Origin: Marinobacterium sp. LSUCC0821
GTDB lineage: Bacteria; Pseudomonadota; Gammaproteobacteria; Pseudomonadales; Balneatricaceae
Direction: 5' to 3'
DNA: 64,000 nt
Assembly (NCBI RefSeq): GCF_012848475.1
Contig: NZ_CP051666.1
Coordinates: forward strand, 643,501-707,500
Below are positions 35,448 to 45,292 of the stretch, one piece after another (the first letter of the stretch is position 1; every line of letters begins with the position of its first letter). A program made the position numbers and the translations under genes. The notes beneath the pieces are model-generated. The model was not told where the DNA came from and ran no database searches. It saw nothing but the letters and a program-made list of their open reading frames with translations.

Positions 35448-36841
35448 CACACCTCCTCCGCTGCATTGCACAGCATCGCGTGTATTAGATTCGCAGCTGT
35501 TGTTAAACGGTAGGCTGCTGTTGCACGAAGGTCACTCATCGGAGAGATCTCTTTGCTCAGCAACTCTTCAATCTGTTTAGCAGAAAGAGCATCTACATCC
35601 TTTCCACACAACTGTTGAGTGGTCGTAGTCAGCTTATATGGGGTCGCTGCTACACCGCCTAAGCCTACGGATAGGCTCTCTATAGCTCGATTATTAATTG
35701 TTACTGCCATGGCAATGGCGACGGCTGAAATGTCGTCATCCATGCGCTTGGAGACCTTTTCGAAAAAGATTCGCTTGAACCTATTGAGCGGTACTTTAAA
35801 CCCTTGAATAATCTCATTCGCTTGAAGATCTGTAGCACGATAGCCCTTGAAGAATTGCTCAAGCGGCAGAGAGCGTCTCTCTTTGGCCGAAACTATATCA
35901 ACCTCGGCATTGAAGGCTAAAAGAATTGGAGCCAAATCACCAATGGGTGATGCGTTGGCGATAGAGCCGCCAACAGTAGCCCTGTTGCGTATCTGGTATG
36001 CAGCAAAGCGCTCTAAAAGATAGACAAGTGCATGCAATTCAGCTTCTTTCGCAAAATCATAAAGCCTTGTCAGCGAAACACCTGCGCCAATCGTTAGCAC
36101 CTCAGAGTCTAATGAGAGTGTCTGTAACTCCTCAACTCGCAGTGTTGAAATCAATACAGGTAGGGTTTTGAGTTGCTGTGTGACTTCAAGCATAAGATCT
36201 GTGCCACCAGCGATAATTCGTGCATTGGGATGGTTACGCCAATACCCAAAGAGCGATTCGAGGTTGCGTGGCTGAAGAAAACTTGGGGCTGTAGCTTCGG
36301 ATTGCGCAATCTCATTCAGTGCTTTAGCAATCTCTGCAGCTTGCTGATCGTACTGATCACCCTTGCACTCACTCTGTTCTACCGCTTTTACGATCGGGCC
36401 ATAGCCGGTACAGCGACATAGGTTGCCCCCAAGCGCTAAGTCGATTTCGTGATGCGTTGGTTCAGCGTTATGGTGTTTCAACGCAAAAGCGGACATTACA
36501 AAACCTGGTGTACAGAATCCGCACTGAGAAGCGTGTTGTGAGATGAATGCCTCTTGCAGTGGATGGAGTGACTCCTTTGTTGCAAGATCTTCAATGGTCA
36601 CTAATCCTTTACCGTTGAGCTCTGCAACAGGAAGTAGACAGCTATTAACTGCCTCGTAGACAAGTTTTCCATCTTTTTGGCTCGAGATTAAAACAACCGT
36701 ACAGGCACCACAGTCACCTGCGGCACAACCCTCTTTCGTTCCTTTTAGGCGTTTTACATCGCGAAGATACTCAAGGAGTGTTGTATCTGCACTCGGTATA
36801 TCGGTTAGTTGAATTTCACCGTTGTGCCAGTATCGAATCAT
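35447..36841 (-). CDS. xdhA: xanthine dehydrogenase small subunit (2Fe-2S and FAD)
   Basis: 464 aa. The N-terminal plant-type ferredoxin has CAAGDCGACTVVL, and the second 2Fe-2S domain CGFCTPGFVMS and CRCTGYGPI. The FAD domain has IIAGGTDLMLEV and TVGGSIANASPIGD. It passes electrons from the molybdenum site to NAD. First gene of the purine catabolic operon, divergent from the 8-oxoguanine deaminase gene across 222 bp that contain a RutR-type palindrome. Confidence 0.95.
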   Translation of the reverse strand: MIRYWHNGEIQLTDIPSADTTLLEYLRDVKRLKGTKEGCAAGDCGACTVVLISSQKDGKLVYEAVNSCLLPVAELNGKGLVTIEDLATKESLHPLQEAFISQHASQCGFCTPGFVMSAFALKHHNAEPTHHEIDLALGGNLCRCTGYGPIVKAVEQSECKGDQYDQQAAEIAKALNEIAQSEATAPSFLQPRNLESLFGYWRNHPNARIIAGGTDLMLEVTQQLKTLPVLISTLRVEELQTLSLDSEVLTIGAGVSLTRLYDFAKEAELHALVYLLERFAAYQIRNRATVGGSIANASPIGDLAPILLAFNAEVDIVSAKERRSLPLEQFFKGYRATDLQANEIIQGFKVPLNRFKRIFFEKVSKRMDDDISAVAIAMAVTINNRAIESLSVGLGGVAATPYKLTTTTQQLCGKDVDALSAKQIEELLSKEISPMSDLRATAAYRLTTAANLIHAMLCNAAEEV

Positions 36842-36889
36842 CTGTAACGCCCATGGATCCAGTAAATAATAGTGTGAGTGTCTTAAAAC

Positions 36890-36905
36890 CTAACTATATG
36901 GTCAA
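36890..36905. promoter_or_regulatory. candidate RutR-type operator between xdhA and the 8-oxoguanine deaminase gene
   Basis: CTAACTA-TA-TGGTCAA matches the RutR palindrome at 11 of 14 positions, with a perfect right half TGGTCAA. It is placed 49 bp upstream of the xdhA start and 159 bp upstream of the plus-strand gene, so it could serve the divergent promoters. The rest of the 222-bp gap is AT-rich with no other structure seen. Confidence 0.4.
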
Positions 36906-37063
36906 GTTTTATAGATAAAATTGCTGACTCTTTGGTCTAGTTTTGGTTGTTTTAAGGGCGATATTTCTGTTCAATTGAACGCCTATTTAGGCCATTCCCT
37001 TAAGTTACTCTCATGATTCGATCTTATAGAGAGTAGTTTTGTTGTAAAGGTAAATTCTGATTA

Positions 37064-38431
37064 ATGTCTACTAAGCGCACAACTTGGCTTGCTAATCCGC
37101 TAGCTATCTTCACAGGAACTGATGAAGACGCGCGTGGCGGTCTTGTGGTAAGTGGACCTGTGATAGTTGAAATAGTCCCTCTGAATTCTGAGCCTGTAAC
37201 GCCATATGAAGAGAAGGTTTATCTAACGGATCAGGTGGTTATTCCAGGTTTGATTAATACTCACCACCACTTCTACCAGACACTGACTCGAGCCCTACCA
37301 GCCGCACTCAATAAGGAGCTATTTCCTTGGCTGCAGACGCTCTATCCTGTGTGGGCAAACCTTGATCCTGAAGTGCATCGTGCAGCTACTCGTTTAGCAT
37401 TAGCCGAACTCCTTCTATCGGGCTGCACAACAGCGTCTGACCACCACTACCTCTTTCCAGCTAATCTAACCGATGCGATCGACCATCAAGTTGAGATTGG
37501 CTCTGAAATGGGTGTTCGTCTTGCGTTAACTCGCGGTTCGATGAGCCTGGGTAAATACCAGGGTGGATTACCGCCAAACTCAGTTGTACAAACTGAACAG
37601 GCGATTCTTGCTGATTCCGAGCGCTTAGTAGCCAAGTATCATGATCGCTCTAGATTCTCGATGAGCCAAATCGCATTAGCCCCCTGCTCGCCATTTTCAG
37701 TGACCACTGAGTTGATGCGTGATACCGCAATCATGGCAGAGAAATTGGATGTTCGTCTCCATACGCATCTTGCTGAGACAATCGATGAAGAGAACTTCTG
37801 TGAAAAGATGTTCGGAATGCGCACAGTAGATTACTTAGAGTCTGTTGGCTGGCTCTCAAATCGTACTTGGCTTGCCCATGGCATACACTTCAATGAAGCG
37901 GAGATTAAGCGCCTAGGCCAAGCTGGTACCGGTGTATGCCACTGTCCAAGCTCGAATATGATGCTGGCATCAGGTATATGTCACGTTAAAGAGTTAGAAG
38001 TTGCGGGTTCGCCAGTTGGATTGGGTGTGGATGGGTCGGCATCGAATGACTGCTCGAATATGATTCAAGAGGTTCGTCAGGCGATGTACATTCAGCGTCT
38101 TCGCTACGGCTCCTCAGCGGTCACACACTTTGATGCCTATCGCTGGGGAACTTCTGGTTCCGCCAAAGTATTAGGTCGTGATGATATCGGCACCCTGGCT
38201 AAAGGTATGGCTGCAGATATCGCTACCTTTAAATTGGATGAGCCACGATTCTCAGGCGCTCATGACCCACTGGCTGCCCTGCTTCTCTGTGGCGCGCACC
38301 GTGCAGAGTCGGTCATGGTAAATGGTGAGTGGCGTGTTAAATCGGGTGAGCTGGTCGGTATGGATATCGAACAGATTATGTATGAACATAAACGTGCAGC
38401 AGCAACACTTGCTGCCCGTGCAATAGCATAG
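37064..38431 (+). CDS. 8-oxoguanine deaminase
   Basis: 455 aa amidohydrolase of the AtzA/TrzN/8-oxoguanine deaminase group. Metal motif NTHHHFYQTLTR, then SGCTTASDHHYLFP, HTHLAET, HGIHFN and DGSASND. The NTHHHFYQ and SDHHYLFP pattern is characteristic of 8-oxoguanine deaminase (8-oxoguanine to urate). The adjacent guanine and xanthine enzymes support a purine substrate. Alternative family reading: hydroxyatrazine-type triazine hydrolase. Confidence 0.88.
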   Translation: MSTKRTTWLANPLAIFTGTDEDARGGLVVSGPVIVEIVPLNSEPVTPYEEKVYLTDQVVIPGLINTHHHFYQTLTRALPAALNKELFPWLQTLYPVWANLDPEVHRAATRLALAELLLSGCTTASDHHYLFPANLTDAIDHQVEIGSEMGVRLALTRGSMSLGKYQGGLPPNSVVQTEQAILADSERLVAKYHDRSRFSMSQIALAPCSPFSVTTELMRDTAIMAEKLDVRLHTHLAETIDEENFCEKMFGMRTVDYLESVGWLSNRTWLAHGIHFNEAEIKRLGQAGTGVCHCPSSNMMLASGICHVKELEVAGSPVGLGVDGSASNDCSNMIQEVRQAMYIQRLRYGSSAVTHFDAYRWGTSGSAKVLGRDDIGTLAKGMAADIATFKLDEPRFSGAHDPLAALLLCGAHRAESVMVNGEWRVKSGELVGMDIEQIMYEHKRAAATLAARAIA

Positions 38432-38440
38432 AGATTTTTT

Positions 38441-38929
38441 ATGACCCCCCACAATAAAGATTTCCCAGTATCTTGGGATGAACTTCACCGTAACGCTCGT
38501 GCCCTCTCGTGGCGCCTGCTAGAGCAAGGCCCATGGAAAGGGATTATTGCGATTACCCGTGGTGGGTTGGTGCCAGCAGCTATATTGGCGCGTGAGATGG
38601 ATATACGCCTTATCGATACTATCTGTGTTCTCTCTTACAGCAATTCAGATTCAGGTGAAGCTTCAGTACAGGGTTCAATCGAAGTTCTTAAAGGTGTTAA
38701 AGGTGACGGCGAAGGCATGTTGCTGATCGATGATCTTGTAGATACTGGTCGCACAGCGCGCTATGTGCGCGAAATGCTTCCTAAAGCGCACTTTGCAACG
38801 CTTTACGCTAAGCCATCTGGTAAACCCTTGGTTGATACCTTCATTACCGAGGTGAGTCAGGATACTTGGATTAGATTCCCTTGGGATATGGTGCAAACCT
38901 TTGCGCCACCATTAGCCGAAAGTCGGTGA
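38441..38929 (+). CDS. gpt: xanthine phosphoribosyltransferase
   Basis: 162 aa type I phosphoribosyltransferase. PRPP-binding loop [14 protein letters not shown] (about residues 88-101), N-terminal [16 protein letters not shown] and aromatic base-binding tail WIRFPWDMV. It converts xanthine, guanine or hypoxanthine with PRPP to the nucleotide. 9 bp after the 8-oxoguanine deaminase gene, so the bases imported or produced here can also be salvaged. Confidence 0.93.
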   Translation: MTPHNKDFPVSWDELHRNARALSWRLLEQGPWKGIIAITRGGLVPAAILAREMDIRLIDTICVLSYSNSDSGEASVQGSIEVLKGVKGDGEGMLLIDDLVDTGRTARYVREMLPKAHFATLYAKPSGKPLVDTFITEVSQDTWIRFPWDMVQTFAPPLAESR

Positions 38930-39144
38930 GATATTAGCAACTAAACAGTGAGAAAATATTGCTGTTGTGAGTTGTCCGGTTCGCTACTATCAATCGATAG
39001 CTTGCAGTGATGTAAAAACAGAAGATAAACTTCTGATTATAAATAGAATATTGATTTAACCAGGCGCTTGAGTGGTCCTAAACTCTGAGCAGGTTGTGAG
39101 TGCAGAACTGGTTAAACGAGCATAAGAGTAGGATAAGTTTGTCC

Positions 39145-40665
39145 ATGACAGAGACGCTTCTAGATATCAATGGCATAACCAAAGCTTATCCTGGTGTCGT
39201 CGCGAACAGTAATATCTCATTTAAAATCGATAAGGGTGAGGTGCATGCGCTTCTTGGCGAAAATGGCGCTGGTAAAAGCACCCTAGTAAAGATGATCTAT
39301 GGTCTAGTGAAACCTGATCAAGGCACTATGACCTTTAATCAGTCAGACTATGCTCCGGCCTCCCCTAATGCTGCACGCTCTTCAGGCGTGGCGATGGTTT
39401 TTCAGCACTTCTCGCTTTTTGATGCGCTATCAGTAGCCGAAAACATCTCCCTAGGCATGGATAATGCCCCTTCTCCAAAAGAGCTCACAGATAAGATTAA
39501 GGAAGTCTCTCACGCCTATGGCCTTCCACTTGAGCCAGATCGTGTAGTGGGTACACTTTCTGCCGGTGAGAGGCAGCGCGTTGAAATTATTCGCTGCCTA
39601 CTTCAAAACCCTAAATTATTGATCATGGATGAGCCAACCTCGGTTTTAACACCGCAAGAGGTTGAGATTCTTTTCACCACGTTGCGCCAGTTAAAAGCAG
39701 AGGGCACGGCCATACTCTATATCTCTCACAAGCTTGAAGAGATCCGTGCGCTCTGTGACTCGGCAACAATTCTTCGTCATGGCGAGGTGGTTGATACCTG
39801 TATTCCTGCAGAGACTACTGCACGTGCCATGGCTGAAATGATGGTAGGCACCAGCTTTGCTTCACCCGCCAAGGCGGATCGTCCCAAGGGCGAGACTGTG
39901 CTTTCAGTTAAATCCCTTTCTACTCAGTCATCTGAGCCTTTTGGGACATCACTTCGCAATATAAGTTTCACAGTTAAAGCGGGCGAAGTTCTTGGAATTG
40001 CTGGGGTAGCAGGTAACGGTCAAGATGAGTTGTTAGCCGCCCTCTCAGGCGAACATATCACTGCCCCTGAAACCGTAGATTTTAAAGGCCGCGCCGTCGG
40101 TAATTTGGGTCCCAACAAGCGCCGTGAGCTTGGATTGCTTAGCGCACCAGAGGAGCGTTTGGGTCATGCAGCAGCGCCTGCTATGTCCCTTAAAGAGAAC
40201 TCTGTAGTCACTGCAGCACGACGCATGTCTCTTTTAAATCAAGGGTTTATAAGTTGGAGTTCAACTGATGATTTCACTCAGAAAATCATCTCCGAGTTTG
40301 ATGTACGTACCCCAGGTACTCATACACCTGCGGGCTCCCTCTCGGGCGGCAACCTCCAGAAGTTCGTTGTAGGACGTGAGGTCCTTCAGAACCCTGAGTT
40401 GTTGGTTATTAACCAGCCTACTTGGGGTGTAGATGCTGCAGCGGCAGCCTCTATTCGCCAGAAGTTACTGGATCTTGCCGATGCTGGTGCAGCAGTCATT
40501 GTTATTAGCCAAGACCTTGATGAGTTGTTAGAGATTAGCGATAGCTTCTGTGCCCTTAATGAGGGCCGTCTATCGAGCATTCTACCAACTGCAGGCCTTG
40601 AGTTGGATCAAATAGGTTTGATGATGGGTGGTTCAACTGAAGCGGCTCAGGAGGTTGCACAATGA
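39145..40665 (+). CDS. nucleoside/purine ABC transporter ATP-binding protein
   Basis: 506 aa from the ATG at 39145 (AGGATAAG upstream). Two fused nucleotide-binding domains: Walker A GENGAGKSTL, signature TLSAGERQRVEI and Walker B LLIMDEPTSVLTP in the first; a degenerate second (GVAGNGQDELL, SLSGGNLQKFVVGRE, INQPTWGVD). The type is that of YufO/NupO in BMP-dependent nucleoside importers. It overlaps the first permease by 4 bp. Confidence 0.92.
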   Translation: MTETLLDINGITKAYPGVVANSNISFKIDKGEVHALLGENGAGKSTLVKMIYGLVKPDQGTMTFNQSDYAPASPNAARSSGVAMVFQHFSLFDALSVAENISLGMDNAPSPKELTDKIKEVSHAYGLPLEPDRVVGTLSAGERQRVEIIRCLLQNPKLLIMDEPTSVLTPQEVEILFTTLRQLKAEGTAILYISHKLEEIRALCDSATILRHGEVVDTCIPAETTARAMAEMMVGTSFASPAKADRPKGETVLSVKSLSTQSSEPFGTSLRNISFTVKAGEVLGIAGVAGNGQDELLAALSGEHITAPETVDFKGRAVGNLGPNKRRELGLLSAPEERLGHAAAPAMSLKENSVVTAARRMSLLNQGFISWSSTDDFTQKIISEFDVRTPGTHTPAGSLSGGNLQKFVVGREVLQNPELLVINQPTWGVDAAAAASIRQKLLDLADAGAAVIVISQDLDELLEISDSFCALNEGRLSSILPTAGLELDQIGLMMGGSTEAAQEVAQ

Positions 40666-41741
40666 TCCGTTTCGAAAAGCGTCTTGCCCCATCACGCACA
40701 ACTACAATACTGACTCCAATCTTCGCGGTGCTGTTAACTATGATTGCCGGCGGCATTATGTTTGCAGCGCTCGGCAAACCGCCACTAGAAGCGATACGCA
40801 TTATCTTCTGGGATCCACTGTTTGATCCTATGTTTGCTGAATACTCGCGCCCCCAGCTACTAGTTAAAGCCGGACCTCTTATTCTTATCGCGATTGGCTT
40901 ATCAGTCGGTTTTAAAGCTGGTATATGGAATATCGGGGCCGAAGGTCAATACATCATGGGTGCCATCTTTGGTGCTGCGGTAGCTCTATCCGTCTACCCT
41001 GCCGAGTCAGCCTTTATATTCCCCGCTATGATTGTCGCTGGCGCTTTTGGAGGCTGGCTCTGGGCAATGATCCCAGCAATCCTAAGAACTAAGTTCAAAA
41101 CCAATGAGATTTTGGTCTCTTTAATGCTGGTATACGTAGCTGAAGCGATCCTAGCATCTGTATCTCAGGGGCTTCTAAAGAACCCGGAGGGTTACGGTTT
41201 CCCTGGTTCTCGTAACCTGCAGCAGTATCCAAGTGCTTTCAATGAAGAGATTTTCGTTAACTCAGGCATGCACTGGGGTGTATTTACAGCCTTTGCGGCA
41301 GTTATCTTCATCTACATCATGATGACTCGCCACATTCGTGGTTTTGAGGTGCGCTTGATGGGTGAAGCTCCAAAAGCTGCGCAATTCGCTGGTGTCTCTA
41401 CAACTCGCTTAGTGATCTTCTGTTTAGGCTTCTCCGGTGCTCTGGCTGGTCTTGCTGGGATGTTTGAAGTAGCAGGTCCTGCTGGACAAATCACTATCGA
41501 TTTCAACTCTGGTTATGGCTTTACGGCAATTATTGTCGCCTTCCTAGGGCGTCTGCACCCAGTCGGCATTCTTCTTGCTGGACTATTGATGGCGCTAACC
41601 TACATTGGTGGTGAGCTTGCACAGTTGATGCTGGGTGTACCAGGAGCTTCGATTCAGCTGTTCCAGGGTATGTTGCTACTCTTCCTATTGGCGACAGATA
41701 TCTTTACAAATTACCGCGTACGCATAGGAGGAGCTCAGTAA
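40662..41741 (+). CDS. nucleoside/purine ABC transporter permease 1
   Basis: 359 aa, about eight to ten membrane helices, with the EAPKAAQFAGVSTTR cytoplasmic loop typical of BPD_transp_2 permeases (YufP/NupP type). Overlaps both neighbours by a few bases (ATGA at each junction), so the four transporter genes form one tight operon. Confidence 0.92.
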   Translation: MIRFEKRLAPSRTTTILTPIFAVLLTMIAGGIMFAALGKPPLEAIRIIFWDPLFDPMFAEYSRPQLLVKAGPLILIAIGLSVGFKAGIWNIGAEGQYIMGAIFGAAVALSVYPAESAFIFPAMIVAGAFGGWLWAMIPAILRTKFKTNEILVSLMLVYVAEAILASVSQGLLKNPEGYGFPGSRNLQQYPSAFNEEIFVNSGMHWGVFTAFAAVIFIYIMMTRHIRGFEVRLMGEAPKAAQFAGVSTTRLVIFCLGFSGALAGLAGMFEVAGPAGQITIDFNSGYGFTAIIVAFLGRLHPVGILLAGLLMALTYIGGELAQLMLGVPGASIQLFQGMLLLFLLATDIFTNYRVRIGGAQ

Positions 41742-42664
41742 TGGATTTCCTAGGTATCGATCCAGTTCTATTGATCGCCTCTCTAATGGTCTCTGCAACC
41801 CCTATTCTTCTAGCTGCTATTGGTGAAACGGTGGTTGAGAAGTCAGGTGTGTTAAACCTTGGCGTTGAAGGAATGATGATTGTGGGAGCGGTAACGGGTT
41901 TTATCGCTGCAGTGAACACTACCAGTCCTGTTATTGGCTTTGTTACTGCCGCTATCGCGGGTGCGCTACTATCGATGGTCTTTGCAACGCTCGTACTCTA
42001 TTTCAAATCCAACCAGGTAGCGACTGGCCTAGGGCTTACATTGGTAGGACTAGGTATCTCTGCTCTACTGGGTAAACCCTATGAGGGGATTAAATCACCT
42101 ACCCTAAAGCCATTAGATATCCCAGCGCTGTCAGATATTCCAGTTTTTGGCCGCATGCTCTTTTCACACGATGCGATGGTGTATCTATCAATTCTGATTG
42201 TCGCTCTGGTCTGGTACACACTAAAATACACGCGAATTGGACTCATCCTTCGTGCTGTTGGTGAAAACCATGATGCAGCGCACGCTTTGGGTTACAAAGT
42301 AATACGTATTCGATTCCTTGCCATTATGTTTGGTGGCGCCTGTAGCGGATTAGGTGGCGCATATATCAGCCTTGTTCGTGTTCCACAGTGGACAGAGGGT
42401 ATGACGGCTGGCGCCGGCTGGATAGCTCTAGCTATTGTCGTATTCGCAAGCTGGAAGCCTTGGCGTACACTCGTTGGCGCTTATCTGTTTGGCGGAATCA
42501 CAGTTTTACAGTTAAATTTGCAAGCAGCGGGCGTCGATATACCGGTAGAGTACCTGTCTATGTCGCCATTTGTGATCACCATCATCGTGCTTGTTATTAT
42601 TTCGGCTAAAGGGAATCATGGCGCCCCCGCCTCCCTTGGCCGTCTATTCCATGCTTCTAATTGA
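41741..42664 (+). CDS. nucleoside/purine ABC transporter permease 2
   Basis: 307 aa, shorter second permease (YufQ/NupQ type) with the conserved VVEKSGVLNLGVEGMM segment and the ENHDAAHALGYKV loop. Its start codon shares one base with the preceding stop (TAATG). Confidence 0.92.
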   Translation: MDFLGIDPVLLIASLMVSATPILLAAIGETVVEKSGVLNLGVEGMMIVGAVTGFIAAVNTTSPVIGFVTAAIAGALLSMVFATLVLYFKSNQVATGLGLTLVGLGISALLGKPYEGIKSPTLKPLDIPALSDIPVFGRMLFSHDAMVYLSILIVALVWYTLKYTRIGLILRAVGENHDAAHALGYKVIRIRFLAIMFGGACSGLGGAYISLVRVPQWTEGMTAGAGWIALAIVVFASWKPWRTLVGAYLFGGITVLQLNLQAAGVDIPVEYLSMSPFVITIIVLVIISAKGNHGAPASLGRLFHASN

Positions 42665-42690
42665 GGCAAACATTAACCAGGGAGTAATCC

Positions 42691-43761
42691 ATGAAACTTA
42701 AATCAATCCTAGCAACCTCAGTTGCTGCAATTGCGATGAGCACCGCTGCTATCGCTGCCGACGTAAAAGTTGGTTTCGTCTTCGTTGGCCCAGTGGGTGA
42801 CGGTGGCTGGACTTACGAGCACAACCAGGGTCGTCTTGCTGTAGAGAAGAAGTTTGGTGACAAAGTTGAGACTATCTACCAGGAGAGCGTTCCTGAAGGT
42901 GCTGATGCTGAGCGTGTAATGACTCAGATGGCGCTTCAAGGTGCTGATCTTATCTTCACTACCTCTTTCGGTTACATGGATCCAACTCTTAACGTTGCTA
43001 AGAAATTCCCTAAAGTGAAGTTCGAGCACGCTACAGGCTACAAGCGCGCTGATAACGTATCTACCTACTCTGCTCGCTTCTATGAAGGCCGTGCAGTACA
43101 GGGTCACATCGCTGGTAAGATGACTAAGACCAACAAAATTGGTTACATCGGTTCATTCCCAATTCCAGAAGTAATCCGTGGTATCAACTCTGCATACATC
43201 CACGCGAAAGAAGTTAACCCAAATGTTGAGTTCAACGTAGTTTGGGCTTACACCTGGTTCGACCCAGCTAAAGAAGCGGATGCTGCTAAAGCACTGATCG
43301 AGCAAGGTGCAGACGTAATCCTTCAGCACACTGACTCTACAGCACCACAGGCTGCTGCACAGGCTGCAGGTAACGTAATCACCTTCGGTCAGGCATCTGA
43401 TATGGCTGAGTTTGGTCCATTCCCACGTGTATCTTCAATCATTGATAACTGGGCGCCATACTACATTGCACGTACACAGGCAGTACTAGATGGCACTTGG
43501 TCTTCAGTTGATACTTGGGATGGTATCGGTAAAGGCATGGTTGGTATCGGTGAAATCTCTTCTGCAGTACCTGCAGACGTTAAAGCGAGCGCAGAAGCAC
43601 TTCGTGATGCTATCGCGTCTGGCAAGCACCACCCATTCACAGGCCCTCTTAACAAACAGGATGGTTCTACATGGCTGAAAGCTGGCGAGACTGCTGATGA
43701 TGGCACACTTGCTGGTATGGGCTTCTACGTAGAAGGCCTTAAAGGTTCAATACCACAGTAA
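42691..43761 (+). CDS. BMP/PnrA-family nucleoside-binding lipoprotein or periplasmic protein
   Basis: 356 aa with a Sec signal peptide (residues 1-22, ending AIAADVK; no lipobox cysteine seen, so probably periplasmic and soluble). The basic membrane protein domain has GFVFVGPVGDGGWTYEHN, VPEGADAERVM and the ligand-site segments around residues 130-250. The family binds purine nucleosides or related bases. Codon use is the most regular in the window, as expected for an abundant binding protein. A strong terminator follows. Confidence 0.92.
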   Translation: MKLKSILATSVAAIAMSTAAIAADVKVGFVFVGPVGDGGWTYEHNQGRLAVEKKFGDKVETIYQESVPEGADAERVMTQMALQGADLIFTTSFGYMDPTLNVAKKFPKVKFEHATGYKRADNVSTYSARFYEGRAVQGHIAGKMTKTNKIGYIGSFPIPEVIRGINSAYIHAKEVNPNVEFNVVWAYTWFDPAKEADAAKALIEQGADVILQHTDSTAPQAAAQAAGNVITFGQASDMAEFGPFPRVSSIIDNWAPYYIARTQAVLDGTWSSVDTWDGIGKGMVGIGEISSAVPADVKASAEALRDAIASGKHHPFTGPLNKQDGSTWLKAGETADDGTLAGMGFYVEGLKGSIPQ

Positions 43762-43780
43762 TACACTGTTGAATTAAGCT

Positions 43781-43815
43781 AAGCCCCGACAACCTAGTTG
43801 TCGGGGCTTTTTTTA
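43781..43815 (+). terminator. strong intrinsic terminator of the transporter operon
   Basis: 13-bp stem AAGCCCCGACAAC/GTTGTCGGGGCTT with a CTA loop and following run of T. It lies between the binding-protein gene and the convergent sigma-54 regulator. Confidence 0.93.
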
Positions 43816-43825
43816 TATCTGAAAC

Positions 43826-45268
43826 TTAATCCCAGTTCTGTTTTTTACGGTAGAGTGTTGAAGGGCTGACCTCAAGAAGCGCAGCCGCTTTAGGTACATT
43901 ACCCTCACACAGATCAATCGCATTCTCGATGATCTCACGCTCTATATCCGCTAACGGACGAATTTCACTTACTGTTTTAGCTAGGCTAAGCTTGCCAGTC
44001 GCCTTTCCAGATTTTGAGGCTGGTTTAACTTTGCGTGGTGCCGCTTGTGGAGAATCGGTCGTAGTTTGTTCAGTTTTAACCTTGCTGTCATTCAGCGGTG
44101 CTGGGAGCTGCGCAACATCGATTAAACCACCAGGGTGCAATACAACGACGTTACGGATAACGTTTTGCAACTGACGAACGTTGCCTGGCCACTCGTAACT
44201 ACGGAAAAGACGCTTAACTTCATCCGATAGTCCCTCGAAGAACTTCGACTCTTCTCGTGAGTACTTATTTAAGAAGTAGTCAGCGATCAACAAAATGTCA
44301 TCACCACGGTCACGAAGTGGCGGGAGGTGCATTGGAATAACATGCAAACGGTAGTAAAGATCTTCACGGAAGCGACCCGCTTTGACCTCTGCTAGAGGGT
44401 CACGGTTAGTTGCACAGACAAATCGCACGTCAACGACCTCATCCGTATTGCTACCTACCTTCTGGACAACACCAGACTGAATGAAACGAAGCAATTTTGT
44501 TTGCAGGTCTATGCTGAGCTCACCTATCTCATCAAGAAATAGCGTACCACCATCGGCTTTTGAAGCTGCACCCTCACGAGTACTTGAAGCTCCAGTAAAA
44601 GCGCCTTTTAGATGACCGAAGATTTCACTCTCCATCAGATCTTTAGGAATTGCTGCACAGTTAAGTGCGACGAAGGGACCATCTGCTCGAGCGCTCTGTT
44701 TGTGAAGCGCTTCCGCTGTAAGCTCTTTACCGGTACCGCTCTCGCCGGTAACGAATACTGATGCCTTACTTGGGCCTGCTCGCTCAATGAGCTGGTATAG
44801 CTCCTGCATCGGCTGACTGCCACCAATGAAGCTGTGGAAAGAGGTGCGCTGTGTAGCGATCTCTTCCTGCTCTGCATCGCCCTGAGCGAAACCAAGCTTT
44901 TGCACCTGAATGAATGCAGAGTTGATAGCCACCTTTAAACGGCGTGCATCAAAGGGTTTCTCAAGAAAATCAAAGGCGCCTAGTCGAATAGCATCGACCG
45001 CCATACCAATCGAGCCATGTGCTGTCATGATGATCACAAGACTGTTTAAACGGCGATCTACGATAGTTTGTAGAACCTCAAAACCATCGCCATCTGGTAA
45101 GCGAAGATCTAGCAGTACCACTGCAAACGATCTTGCCTCTAATGCAGCTTTGGCAGCAGCAACTGTACCTACACCCTCAATTTCAGCCCCATCATTGGCT
45201 AAGTATTGAGTGTAGATTCTGCGAAGACTGGCACTATCTTCGACGATCAGTACGCTATTCTGAGACAT
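43826..45268 (-). CDS. sigma-54-dependent response regulator, LuxO-like
   Basis: 480 aa NtrC-family activator. Receiver with phospho-acceptor D54 ([11 protein letters not shown]), AAA+ domain with Walker [15 protein letters not shown] loop contacting sigma-54, Walker B ([12 protein letters not shown]), arginine finger region FREDLYYRL, an about 60-residue low-complexity linker ([16 protein letters not shown]) and a Fis-type helix-turn-helix at the C-terminus ([20 protein letters not shown]). LuxO in vibrios is phosphorylated by the phosphotransfer protein LuxU, and a truncated Hpt gene lies directly upstream (24 bp). Start at ATG with AAGGGA. Confidence 0.9.
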   Translation of the reverse strand: MSQNSVLIVEDSASLRRIYTQYLANDGAEIEGVGTVAAAKAALEARSFAVVLLDLRLPDGDGFEVLQTIVDRRLNSLVIIMTAHGSIGMAVDAIRLGAFDFLEKPFDARRLKVAINSAFIQVQKLGFAQGDAEQEEIATQRTSFHSFIGGSQPMQELYQLIERAGPSKASVFVTGESGTGKELTAEALHKQSARADGPFVALNCAAIPKDLMESEIFGHLKGAFTGASSTREGAASKADGGTLFLDEIGELSIDLQTKLLRFIQSGVVQKVGSNTDEVVDVRFVCATNRDPLAEVKAGRFREDLYYRLHVIPMHLPPLRDRGDDILLIADYFLNKYSREESKFFEGLSDEVKRLFRSYEWPGNVRQLQNVIRNVVVLHPGGLIDVAQLPAPLNDSKVKTEQTTTDSPQAAPRKVKPASKSGKATGKLSLAKTVSEIRPLADIEREIIENAIDLCEGNVPKAAALLEVSPSTLYRKKQNWD

Positions 45269-45292
45269 TTGAAATCCCTTCTAAAAGGTGAG

